The notes beneath the pieces are model-generated. The model saw nothing but the letters and a program-made list of their open reading frames with translations, did not search any database and was not told where the DNA came from. Shown one piece after another: positions 1-8,074 of a DNA stretch of 64,000 nucleotides. The position numbers and the translations under genes were made by a program. Origin of the DNA: JAMXLO01 sp963818775 (GTDB lineage Bacteria > Pseudomonadota > Alphaproteobacteria > Acetobacterales > Acetobacteraceae). The stretch covers positions 59,690 through 123,689 of the forward strand of contig CAWFUF010000016.1 in assembly GCA_963818775.1 (NCBI GenBank), read 5' to 3'. The stretch's first letter is position 1. Every line of letters starts with the position of its first letter.

Positions 1-1027
1 GCAACCGATCGGGACAATAGCCATGGACCGCCGTGATGCAGCCGCGTCGGTCCAGTTCGACCTGCCAGTCAGCACCAAATCCTGAGGGCACATCGGCAGG
101 CTGCTCGCTGTTCGAGCGGCGTGATACCGCCAGGGCTATGCAGGTCACCCAGACCGCGAGCAGATACGCCCCGAGCACGCCGATGGCACGCTTGCTGAGC
201 CAATGACTTCTCAGAGCGATGTCGGTATCCATTTGGGCGGTCACGGTCGCATCGACGGTCCGCAGCGGCGCCGAAGCCGACAACCGCGCCGGTATGCCCA
301 GCAACCGGCTGGCCGTCGACATCAGGCTCGTGCTCCAGCCCGATTCGCCTCCCGTAACAGTCGGCGGCGATGACGGCACATCGTGGCGCGGCAGGGCCAG
401 CACACCATCGACGCCGCGGAGTTCGATCGTGACCCCAGGCCCAAACCAGGTACGTCCGATCAGCCGGTCGAAATCCTCAAATCGCAGAACTGCGCCGATC
501 AGCCCGGCGGGTCTGCCCGAGGTATCCCGCACGAGTTTGCTCAGTATCACTGACGGACCAGTGCGCAGCCAGGAGTCGGCGCGCTGCAGGGCCACCGGCA
601 TCGCGTTGTCGCCCATCGCATGGCGAAACCACTCAGTGTCGGCGACCGAAGCATCGTTGACCGAGAACGGTGACGAGGAGGCCAGCAACTGGCCCGACGC
701 ACTCACTGCGAAGGTCGCGCCGACCGGCGACAGTGCGCCTTGAAGTCGCAGCAGTCGGCTGGTCAGCGCAACCTTGTCGCCCTGAAAATCGGTCGCTCGA
801 AACGCATCGGTCGTATCGGCGAAGTGTTCGAGCGGCATGTCGATCGAGGCGGCGACTGCACCGGCTGACATGGTCAGGCTGGCGAGCGCGTCCCGCGCCA
901 CCTGCGCCGTCTGCAGGAACGCGGTCAAGCCCCAGGCACCGATCAGCAACAAGGCCACCACCAGCAAGGCGACCGGGCGCGAGATCAGGCGTAGCGGCGC
1001 GACAAGAAAATTGACGACGCGCTTCAC
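1..1027 (-). CDS. Membrane-anchored periplasmic sensor protein, C-terminus beyond window
   Basis: The frame is open from a GTG at 1027 to the left edge, giving 342 residues without the C-terminus. The start has a GGAGG five bases upstream. Hydrophobic segments at about residues 17-37 and 281-302 flank a periplasmic region of about 240 residues, the layout of dCache/PDC-type sensors. The sequence after the second membrane segment reaches the edge before any output domain can be identified, so it could be a diguanylate cyclase, kinase or chemoreceptor. It is the last visible gene of a minus-strand series with the lipoprotein and OmpA genes, which suggests envelope sensing. That role is inference from topology and context. 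Confidence 0.7.
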   Translation of the reverse strand, partial: MKRVVNFLVAPLRLISRPVALLVVALLLIGAWGLTAFLQTAQVARDALASLTMSAGAVAASIDMPLEHFADTTDAFRATDFQGDKVALTSRLLRLQGALSPVGATFAVSASGQLLASSSPFSVNDASVADTEWFRHAMGDNAMPVALQRADSWLRTGPSVILSKLVRDTSGRPAGLIGAVLRFEDFDRLIGRTWFGPGVTIELRGVDGVLALPRHDVPSSPPTVTGGESGWSTSLMSTASRLLGIPARLSASAPLRTVDATVTAQMDTDIALRSHWLSKRAIGVLGAYLLAVWVTCIALAVSRRSNSEQPADVPSGFGADWQVELDRRGCITAVHGYCPDRL

Positions 1028-1120
1028 CGCGACCTCCGTCAGCGAGACGAGCAAGTTAGTCGCGGAACGCTACGACTTGGTTTCACGCTCAAACTCGCCC
1101 GATTTTATCGCCGCGTTGCG

Positions 1121-1672
1121 CTATAGCATCTTTCCGCGAGCGCAGTCGAACCAACTTTGACCCTGCGCATCCGAGGGGCTGATCGCGAGAGAGACGATCG
1201 GTTGGGCAGGTTCTCCCAACTCCAGCATCCCGCCGCTGAGCAGAACCAGGAGGCGGCTCAGCGCCCTGTCGTCGGAGCCCAGCGTGACCGCGAACCGGTG
1301 TGCGGTGGTCCGGCGGGCCGAGGCTTGCCAAAGCCCGGCCGGCCCGGTGAAGCGAAGCGGCACGGTCACCGGTCCGTGGACCGGTTGCGACTCAAGGGAG
1401 ATGGCAAGGCGAATTGGCGTATCGCGGCGGACGGTTATGAGCACCGATGTGCCGGCCGCCCCAGCGACCGCAACGCACTCCTCGTCGCTGGAGCGGAACG
1501 TCCACGTAATATGGATTTGCGGGCTCGGAAGGTGCCGAACCAGCGGTGGTACGGCTGGCACCGAAGCCTCTCGTCGACCTTCCTCGCCCGGCGGCAGGGG
1601 GGCGCAACTGACCGGAAGCAGCGTCAGAACCGCAAGGGTTGTGATCCAGACCCGTGAGACGCGCTCCGCCAA
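1121..1672 (-). CDS. Putative lipoprotein or secreted protein of unknown function
   Basis: 183 residues from a TTG at 1672, which has a GACGGAG ribosome site eight bases upstream. That site overlaps the stop of the OmpA gene before it, so translation may be coupled. The N-terminus is a short signal segment (WITTLAVLTLLPVSCAP) ending in a cysteine like a lipobox, although proline stands at the usual -3 leucine position. The mature part has two further cysteines and looks beta-rich, and I do not recognise a family. A longer upstream frame exists but runs back into the OmpA gene. It lies between the OmpA genes and the membrane sensor, so a part in envelope sensing is possible. Confidence 0.6.
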   Translation of the reverse strand: MAERVSRVWITTLAVLTLLPVSCAPLPPGEEGRREASVPAVPPLVRHLPSPQIHITWTFRSSDEECVAVAGAAGTSVLITVRRDTPIRLAISLESQPVHGPVTVPLRFTGPAGLWQASARRTTAHRFAVTLGSDDRALSRLLVLLSGGMLELGEPAQPIVSLAISPSDAQGQSWFDCARGKML

Positions 1673-1685
1673 AGGCGGCGCTCCG

Positions 1686-2765
1686 TCAGCGGATGATGAT
1701 CTCGACCCGACGGTTTTGCGGTTCGCGAACGCCAGGGCCGGTCTGCACCAGCAGATGCGTGTCTCCGAAGCCCTGAATGGTGATGGCATTCTGCGGCACA
1801 CCGTCCTTGATCAGCTCGACCTGCACCGCGCGCGCACGACGGAGAGAAAGACCCTGGTTGTATTTGGGCGTGCCTGACGTGTCGGTGTAGCCGTTCACCT
1901 CGATCCGAGTGTACTGCACATGCGTGGAATTGTCCGCCGCCTCCTTGACAATCTGCCGCGCCCGATCGCTCAGCGTCGCCTTGTCCCAGTCGAAGAACAC
2001 AAGATAGGAGCGCGCAGGTGCGGGTGCAGGTGCAGCCTCCGCTGCCGGCGTCGGCACCGGCACTGGCCGGGCAACGTTGAATGCATAGCGCACACCAAAC
2101 AGAAAATCGTTGCTGAACTGCTGTTGCAGCTTCACCTGAAACGGCCCACCGGGCGGGGTCACGGTGGCGGCAAATGTCCGACCGCCGGCGATCCCGAAGA
2201 ACCGGTACTCGGCGGTGAGAGAAAGGCCCGGCACGCGCGGCATCGGGAACGAGAGGCCGGCGATCGCCTGATAAGCGAGCCCGCCCGCAGTGTCATTCGA
2301 CGTGATCACCCCGGTCGGCGACCCGGCCACGGGCGTCACGGCGAGATTGCGCAAGTGTGTCCAGCCGTAGCCCACGCCACCACCGACGTAGGGATACAGC
2401 CATGGCAGATGCACATCCATATCGAACAGCACGTTGGCCAGCGCGCCATAAGTCTGCGCGGTACCGCTGAAAGTGGACAACCCTGGCCCGGTACCGCGAG
2501 AGATATCGGCTGTTCGATAGTTGCCCTCGAGCTCGAAGCGAAAGCCGTTGCCCAAGGCATAGCCGACGCTCGCCAGACCCGCGAAGCCGACCGAAGGATC
2601 CAGTTGCGTGCGTGAACTGCCGAGCACGGCGGCTTGCACATTGATGCTCTCGGGCCAATAGACGCCGGCACCAGCCCCGATATAGAGGCCCTGAAACGGC
2701 TGTGCCTGGGCCGCAAAAGGCGATGCGAGAAGAACCATCACCAGACACAGACTACGGAAGCGCAT
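1686..2765 (-). CDS. OmpA-family outer membrane protein (second copy)
   Basis: 359 residues. A cleavable signal peptide ends at ...FAAQA (residue 22). A glycine-rich eight-strand type beta barrel (about 25-235) is followed by a Pro/Ala linker and an OmpA C-terminal peptidoglycan-binding domain (about 253-359). The domain contains VFFDWDKA, NGYTDTSG and the conserved LRRARAV arginines. The family tethers the outer membrane to peptidoglycan. It is a close paralogue of the gene just upstream, and the C-terminal domains are nearly identical while the barrels differ more, so this looks like a tandem duplication. It is followed 13 bases later by the lipoprotein gene. Its role as porin or structural anchor is not resolved. 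Confidence 0.92.
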   Translation of the reverse strand: MRFRSLCLVMVLLASPFAAQAQPFQGLYIGAGAGVYWPESINVQAAVLGSSRTQLDPSVGFAGLASVGYALGNGFRFELEGNYRTADISRGTGPGLSTFSGTAQTYGALANVLFDMDVHLPWLYPYVGGGVGYGWTHLRNLAVTPVAGSPTGVITSNDTAGGLAYQAIAGLSFPMPRVPGLSLTAEYRFFGIAGGRTFAATVTPPGGPFQVKLQQQFSNDFLFGVRYAFNVARPVPVPTPAAEAAPAPAPARSYLVFFDWDKATLSDRARQIVKEAADNSTHVQYTRIEVNGYTDTSGTPKYNQGLSLRRARAVQVELIKDGVPQNAITIQGFGDTHLLVQTGPGVREPQNRRVEIIIR

Positions 2766-2792
2766 ACCTCGTGTCCTTCTCGGGCGAGGACG

Positions 2793-2816
2793 AAAAGGGG
2801 CGCCTCGCGGCGCCCC
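2793..2816 (-). terminator. Rho-independent terminator between the two OmpA genes
   Basis: On the minus strand GGGGCGCC and GGCGCCCC form a perfect eight-pair stem around a four-base loop, followed at once by TTTT. It lies after the upstream OmpA gene (stop at 2847) and only 27 bases before the start of the second. Read-through or a very short internal promoter would be needed to express the second copy, so the hairpin may set a lower level for the downstream genes. Confidence 0.8.
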
Positions 2817-2846
2817 GATCCGTTGTCGGCGTTATGCAGCGGGAGA

Positions 2847-3929
2847 TCAGCGGATGATGATCTCGACGCGCCGGTTCTGCGGCTCGCGCACACCAGGACC
2901 GGTCGGCACGAGCAGATGCGTGTCGCCGAAGCCCTGCGTGGTGATCGCGTTCGCTGGAACGCCGTCCTTGATCAGCTCGGCCTTGACCGCATTGGCGCGG
3001 CGGATCGACAGACCGAGGTTATACTTCGGCGTGCCGGAGGTGTCGGTGTAGCCGTTCACCTCGATCCGCGTGTACTGCACCTTGGTGGAGTTGGCCGCCG
3101 CTTCCGCGATGATCTGGCGCGCACGGTCGGTCAGGTTGTATTTGTCCCAATCGAAGAACACCAGGTACGAACGAGCCGGCGCCGCTGCCGGAACCGGCGC
3201 GGGGGCCGGCGGAGGCGGTGGCGCTACGCCGAAGTTGTAGCGGATGCCGAGCAGGATCGTGTTGTTGTGGTCATTCTTCATACTGACGCTGCCGAATTTG
3301 GACGCAGCGCCGACCGTTGCGACAGCACCATAAGTACGGCTGCCCGCCAGACCCATGTAGCGGTATTCGGCGGTGAACGCCAAACCTGGTATCGCTGGCA
3401 TCGGAAACGCGGCGCCGACGATCCCCTGATAGGCGAATGAGCCCTTCGACGTGTTCTGCAAAGCCAGGCTGCTCGGTCCCGTGAAGCTGGTCAGAGCGAC
3501 CCCGTTCTCGTTGGCCCACTGGTAACCCGCGCCGACACCAAGATAAGGCACGAACCAGGGTGTAAGCCCGTTGAAGTCATACAACACGTTCACCATCGGG
3601 CCGTACTTCTGCTCACGCCCATGACCACTCACGTTGCCACCAAGGAAGCCCGATCCGCCATTGAAGGGGTTGTTCCGATAGTCGCCCTCGAGCTCAGCGC
3701 GCAAACCGTTGCCGAACCCCCAGCCCATGCTCACCACGCCGGCAAACCCAACCCCCGACTTCAGGTTGGCCGTCCCCACGCCAAATATGGTGTTGGGGTT
3801 GACCTGCACGCTCGGCATGATGTTCACGCCGGCGCCACCGCCGACATAAAGACCAGTAACCGGCTGCGCACTCGCCGCGATGGGCGTGGCCAGCACAGTG
3901 GCTGCCAAGAGTGCACTCCGAAGCTGCAT
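2847..3929 (-). CDS. OmpA-family outer membrane protein (first copy)
   Basis: 360 residues from the ATG at 3929, chosen because GAGGAG lies eight bases upstream and the signal peptide (MQLRSALLAATVLATPIAASA) begins there. The longer frame to 3986 adds an arginine-rich stretch with no signal character. A glycine-rich barrel (about 24-245) precedes an APPPPPAPAPVPAAAPA linker and an OmpA/MotB-like domain with VFFDWDKYNLTD and NGYTDTSG. The family anchors the outer membrane to the cell wall. A strong terminator follows the gene. Confidence 0.92.
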   Translation of the reverse strand: MQLRSALLAATVLATPIAASAQPVTGLYVGGGAGVNIMPSVQVNPNTIFGVGTANLKSGVGFAGVVSMGWGFGNGLRAELEGDYRNNPFNGGSGFLGGNVSGHGREQKYGPMVNVLYDFNGLTPWFVPYLGVGAGYQWANENGVALTSFTGPSSLALQNTSKGSFAYQGIVGAAFPMPAIPGLAFTAEYRYMGLAGSRTYGAVATVGAASKFGSVSMKNDHNNTILLGIRYNFGVAPPPPPAPAPVPAAAPARSYLVFFDWDKYNLTDRARQIIAEAAANSTKVQYTRIEVNGYTDTSGTPKYNLGLSIRRANAVKAELIKDGVPANAITTQGFGDTHLLVPTGPGVREPQNRRVEIIIR

Positions 3930-4107
3930 TTGCTTTCTCCTCGTTCTGCCGGCGCCAGCGGCGCGTGCGGGTACCGTTGAGCGCACAAAACGCCCTTTCG
4001 ATCAACCAACCATACCTCAAGGAGGGCCGTTAACGCGAGGGGGGGCAATGGTTTTTGGGCACAGTGTGGCCGTTGGGCAACAGACACGGCAGGCAGGACA
4101 CACAAGG

Positions 4108-4200
4108 CGGAAGAGAGCAGGAGTTGAACCTACCCGGAGCCGCCGAGCAGCCCCAACCGGCTTTGAAGGCCGGCCGGCCCACCGGAGCCGCTTCTCTTCC
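4108..4200 (-). tRNA. selC: tRNA-Sec (anticodon UCA)
   Basis: 93 bases on the minus strand. The eight-pair acceptor stem is GGAAGAGA with TCTCTTCC. The five-pair anticodon stem CCGGC/GCCGG encloses loop CTTCAAA, giving anticodon UCA. A long variable arm and a T arm with GGTTCAACT follow. The extended acceptor stem, long extra arm and UCA anticodon are diagnostic of the selenocysteine-inserting tRNA, and the sequence closely parallels the E. coli selC layout. The discriminator is G and CCA is not encoded. Its 5' end is one base after the selA stop, so it is probably transcribed with selA and cut out by RNase P. Confidence 0.96.
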
Positions 4201-4201
4201 G

Positions 4202-5572
4202 TCAGCGAGTATCAATCGGCCCGCACAACTGGGCAACGAAGGCCGCCTCGTCGGCCGGTTCCAGGCATCGGCAGTCGAGCCAGAGGCGACCCTCCGAGAG
4301 CCTGCCTACCACTGGCCGCGGCAGCGAGCGCAGCCATACCGACAGCGCCTCCAATGCTCTCCCCCCGACCGTGACCGCATGCGAGGGCAGCAGGTCCACG
4401 GGCAACGCACCGGAGCCGATCTGGCTGCGGCAAGTCTCCACGGCCACCGGCCGGTCCGGCCACAACGCGCGCAACCGCTCCGCCACGCGTTCGGCCGTGG
4501 TTTTGATCGCCTCAGCCGGTCGGCTCAGCAACCGCAGGGTGGGCAGTTCGGCGGCCAAACGATCCGGATTCAGGTAGAGCAGCAGCACGCGCTCCAAAGC
4601 GGCCAGCCGCGCCTTGTCCAGCCGCAGCGCGCGCTTCAGCGGGTTCGCGTTCAGGCGCCTTATCAACTCCGCGCGACCCACCACGAGGCCAGCCTGCGGC
4701 CCGCCAAGCAGTTTGTCGCCAGAGAAGCTCACCAGGTCCACACCGGCCGCCAGCGATTCCTGCGGCATCGGCTCATGCGGCAGCCCCCACGCGGCCAGAT
4801 CGACCAGGCTGCCGCTTCCCAGATCCTCCACCATCGACAGCCCAGCCGCGTGGGCGATCTCCGCCAATTTGGCCGCCGGCACGGCGGCGGTGAAGCCGGC
4901 GATCGCGAAGTTCGCCTGATGTACCCGCATAAGCAGCGCCGTCTGAGGCCCAATTGCCGCTCGGAAGTCGCGCGCATGAGTGCGGTTGGTGGTGCCAACC
5001 TCGCGCAGAACGGCCCCAGCGCGCGCCATGATTTCCGGTATGCGGAACGCGCCGCCGATCTCGATCAACTCGCCACGGGAGACCGGCACCTCCCGTCCGA
5101 GCGCCAGCGTATTCAGAATGAGCAGCACCGCCGCAGCGTTATTGTTCACCACGGTGGCCGCCTCGGCGCCGGTGATCTCGCGCAGCAAACGCGCAACGTG
5201 TTCGTCGCGCTCGCCGCGATGCCCGGTAGAAAGATCGAATTCCAATGTGGTTGGCGAGGCGAGCGCCTCGGCAGCGGCGGCAGCTGCCACCTGAGGCAGC
5301 GGCGCTCGACCGAGATTGGTGTGCAGCACAGTACCAGTCATGTTGAACACGGGGCGCTGCGAGACAGCGAAGCGGCGCGCCAGCGCGTCCGCGGCGGCAT
5401 CCAGGATGGTGCCGGCCTGCGTCGGGAACCTGCGTGCGGCGCGGCAGGCGCCCAGCTCCGTACGCAGCGCGGCGGTGGTCGCCGTCCGGCCGAACCGTGC
5501 GATTAGCGCATCGGCCGCCGGCATGCGCAGCAGAGCGTCGAGCGAAGGCAGCGGGCTGGCGGAGTTCGGCAT
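4202..5572 (-). CDS. selA: L-seryl-tRNA(Sec) selenium transferase
   Basis: 456 residues, the normal length for bacterial SelA. The enzyme uses PLP and selenophosphate to convert Ser-tRNA(Sec) to Sec-tRNA(Sec). The PLP lysine lies in SFSGDKLLGGPQAG (K287). Other family blocks are NMTGTVLHTNLGRAPL (78-92), NNNAAAVLLILNTLA and REVGTTNRTHARDF. The ATG at 5572 is used because homology starts there, although no strong ribosome site is visible. The frame extends far upstream without family sequence. The stop is UGA and is followed after one base by tRNA-Sec. Neither selB nor a recognisable selenoprotein gene lies in this window. Confidence 0.96.
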   Translation of the reverse strand: MPNSASPLPSLDALLRMPAADALIARFGRTATTAALRTELGACRAARRFPTQAGTILDAAADALARRFAVSQRPVFNMTGTVLHTNLGRAPLPQVAAAAAAEALASPTTLEFDLSTGHRGERDEHVARLLREITGAEAATVVNNNAAAVLLILNTLALGREVPVSRGELIEIGGAFRIPEIMARAGAVLREVGTTNRTHARDFRAAIGPQTALLMRVHQANFAIAGFTAAVPAAKLAEIAHAAGLSMVEDLGSGSLVDLAAWGLPHEPMPQESLAAGVDLVSFSGDKLLGGPQAGLVVGRAELIRRLNANPLKRALRLDKARLAALERVLLLYLNPDRLAAELPTLRLLSRPAEAIKTTAERVAERLRALWPDRPVAVETCRSQIGSGALPVDLLPSHAVTVGGRALEALSVWLRSLPRPVVGRLSEGRLWLDCRCLEPADEAAFVAQLCGPIDTR

Positions 5573-5691
5573 CGTGTTGCCGTTATGATGCTGCAGGTAC
5601 GTTGGTCGGCGCGCAATATCCGCTGCTAACCGCTGCTTAATCCACGTGTGGTTCGATCCGGTGCGGATCGCCGTGTGAGGAAAGCCGCCCC

Positions 5692-7326
5692 GTGCGCCTC
5701 CCCCCGATATACCGTCTGACCACGTTGCTGCGATCCCGCCGCGGCAGTGTCGCGATAATGGCCGCGCTGCTCGCCATTCCGCTGATCGCGATGGTCGGCG
5801 CGTCAACCGACCTCGCGCGGGTCTGGCTGGTGAGGTCTCGCCTGCAGATGTCGGTCGATGCCGGTGTGCTGGTGGCCGCAAAGATCTTGACCACCCAAGG
5901 CCAGACCGCCCCCACGACCGACGCGACGAACCTGTTCTGGGCCAACTGGGGCGCGCCCAACGCTACGACCGCCGGCTATATGAGCACGTTAGCGACCATC
6001 CCTCAGATAACCAACAACGCCGGCGGTGTGGCCGGCGCAGTGCAGATGACGAGCACCGCCACCGTCCAGCCGACGCTGCTCAATGTGATTGGACTTGGCC
6101 CGATCACGGTGAACGCCTCATCCACCGCGCAGGCCGCTGCGTATGGAATGGAGCTGTCCCTGGTACTCGACAACACCGGTTCGATGGCGGGTTGGCCAAT
6201 CCAGTCGGTGATCAGCTCGGCGAACCAGCTTCTGAGTATAGTCTACGGCGGGAGCGACACCCAGCCACATCTTTGGGTGTCGGTCGTTCCGTTCGCAGCA
6301 GCCGTCAACATCGGCAACACCCATACCGGCTGGCTCGTCGCAGGAAGTCTCAACCAGGCCGCGTTCTCACCGTCTAGGTGGATGGGCTGTACGATGGCAC
6401 GGACTGTCGTTACGGGAGCGACGAGCGGCGATGATTTCAACGACACCCCACCTGGCGCGGGGCACTACCTCTGGCCGTTTCTGTACGCCTCCACCTATCA
6501 CATGTACCCCACCCCAGCCGGCATCCAATACACCACAGGAAGCGGAAAGAACAAGCAGACGCTTACTTACTGGTACCCGGGTGACAATGACTGGCAAACC
6601 TCCACTTGGCGAGCAACGAATAACGAACCGGACTCGGACAACACTTCTGTCGGTCCAAACCTTGACTGTCCGTCACTGCCGATCCTGCGGGAAACCGCCA
6701 GTAACGCCACGGTCACCGCGGTGATCAACCAAATGGTTCCGGTCTACCGCGGGGGCACCTTCATCAATCTCGGTTTGCAAGCCGGCTGGTGGACGCTAAG
6801 CCCGAACTGGCAGGGATTGTGGGGCACGCCCCCCGATCCGGAGCTCGGGGCGATGCCGCTCGCCTACAACACACCCTATGTGAGGAAGGTGATAGTCCTC
6901 ATGACGGACGGCAACAACGAATGGTATGATTGGAACTGCGGTGTGCCCGGGCAAACCCCGCCAACGTCTGGTTGCCCCTGGTCTACAACGCCGCCGACAG
7001 GCGTGCCTGCCTGGACCGCGGACGGCAACGCCGATTTCACCGCCTATGGCCGACTGCTGACCAACACGCGAGGGGTCACGCCAGCCAACATCACGACAAC
7101 GCTCAACACGTGGATGTCGCAGATGTGCACAAACATCAAGCAAAACGGGATCATCATCTACACGATCCTGTTCAATCATGACACGGTTTCCTCGGCGACG
7201 CAGACGCTGTTTCAGAATTGCGCTTCCTCGCCCAGCGACTATTTTCTGACCCCCACTGCCGCCGACCTGCAGGCGGCGTTCACGCAGATCGGCAACAACC
7301 TTTCCAGCCTGCGGCTGACGCAGTAG
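5692..7326 (+). CDS. TadG-like protein with von Willebrand factor A domain
   Basis: 544 residues from a GTG at 5692 with GAGGAAA upstream. The N-terminus has RRGSVAIMAALLAIPLIAMVG, the hydrophobic segment typical of TadE/TadG Flp-pilus assembly proteins (residues 17-36), then a VDAGVLVAAK helix. A VWA domain starts near residue 155 with the metal-site variant DNTGSM (160-165). The insert before the end of the VWA fold is rich in Tyr, Trp and Asn, and IVLMTDGNNEW is the VWA beta-strand block. TadG proteins act in the envelope with the Tad secretion machinery. No other tad genes are present here, so this is an isolated copy. Confidence 0.85.
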   Translation: MRLPPIYRLTTLLRSRRGSVAIMAALLAIPLIAMVGASTDLARVWLVRSRLQMSVDAGVLVAAKILTTQGQTAPTTDATNLFWANWGAPNATTAGYMSTLATIPQITNNAGGVAGAVQMTSTATVQPTLLNVIGLGPITVNASSTAQAAAYGMELSLVLDNTGSMAGWPIQSVISSANQLLSIVYGGSDTQPHLWVSVVPFAAAVNIGNTHTGWLVAGSLNQAAFSPSRWMGCTMARTVVTGATSGDDFNDTPPGAGHYLWPFLYASTYHMYPTPAGIQYTTGSGKNKQTLTYWYPGDNDWQTSTWRATNNEPDSDNTSVGPNLDCPSLPILRETASNATVTAVINQMVPVYRGGTFINLGLQAGWWTLSPNWQGLWGTPPDPELGAMPLAYNTPYVRKVIVLMTDGNNEWYDWNCGVPGQTPPTSGCPWSTTPPTGVPAWTADGNADFTAYGRLLTNTRGVTPANITTTLNTWMSQMCTNIKQNGIIIYTILFNHDTVSSATQTLFQNCASSPSDYFLTPTAADLQAAFTQIGNNLSSLRLTQ

Positions 7327-7561
7327 CCAAAGACCATCGGGCATCAGGAACTTGAGCCATTCCTGGTGGCGGTGGCGTGGCATGGACTGAGCGATCACAT
7401 TGCCCCTGGCGACATCGAGCGCGGCCAACGGCCCCGAAGCCCATCCTTCCGGGTCGCTCGATCCGAAGGCGACAGCGAAATGCTTGCCTCTGCCTTCCTC
7501 ATGCAGGCAGATTCACCCAAACCGAATCCATCGTTAGGATGAGAACACTAGACCAGGAACC

Positions 7562-8074
7562 ACGACGACGACATTCGAGATACCGACACTGCGCACCGAA
7601 CGGCTGACGCTCCGGGCGTTCCGCTCCGGCGACATTGATGCCGTCGCGGCGATGCACGCGAACCCGGAGGTGCGCCGGTTCCTTGGCAATGGGACAACCC
7701 TGGATCGTGTGCAGGCCTGGGGATTGATGGAGCGGATCCTGGGCCAGTGGGCGCTCCGCGGCTACGGCATGTTCGCGGTCGAGCAGAACGGAAGCTTCGC
7801 CGGTTGGGCCGGTGTCCTGCATCCACTGGAATGGCCGGAACCGGAGTTGGGCTACGCGCTCGACCAGCCATTCTGGGGACGCGGCATCGCCACCGAAGCT
7901 GCATGCGCCGCACGCAATTGGGCATTTGCCACGCTCGACTTCGACCGGCTGGCGAGCTTTATCCGGCCCGACAACGCCCGCTCCATCCGCGTGGCGGAGA
8001 AGCTCGGCGCATCACGCGAGGGGATGGTGGACCTGCGTGGATCCCAGGCGGAATGGTGGGTACATCGGAGATGA
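7562..8074 (+). CDS. GNAT-family N-acetyltransferase (RimJ/RimL type), no canonical start codon
   Basis: About 170 residues. Family sequence (TTFEIPTLRTERLTLRAF) begins at 7568-7574. The frame contains no ATG, GTG or TTG between its upstream stop (7535-7537) and codon 7652, which lies inside the first alpha-helical block. An ACG run at 7562-7570 follows AGGAACC, so one ACG may be a mutated ATG or a rare start. Downstream family features are the acetyl-CoA-binding region near GYALDQPFWGRGIATEA and RPDNARSIRVAEKLGA. The gene overlaps the next by ATGA. It is either translated from ACG, translated from 7652 as a shortened protein, or decaying. Confidence 0.75.
   Translation, partial: TTTTFEIPTLRTERLTLRAFRSGDIDAVAAMHANPEVRRFLGNGTTLDRVQAWGLMERILGQWALRGYGMFAVEQNGSFAGWAGVLHPLEWPEPELGYALDQPFWGRGIATEAACAARNWAFATLDFDRLASFIRPDNARSIRVAEKLGASREGMVDLRGSQAEWWVHRR

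Noticed and set aside
4055..5506. A 483-codon plus-strand open frame opposite selA
   Set aside because: It is antisense to a convincing selA gene, extends through the tRNA-Sec gene, and its composition (Arg, Gln, Pro rich) is that of a shadow frame.
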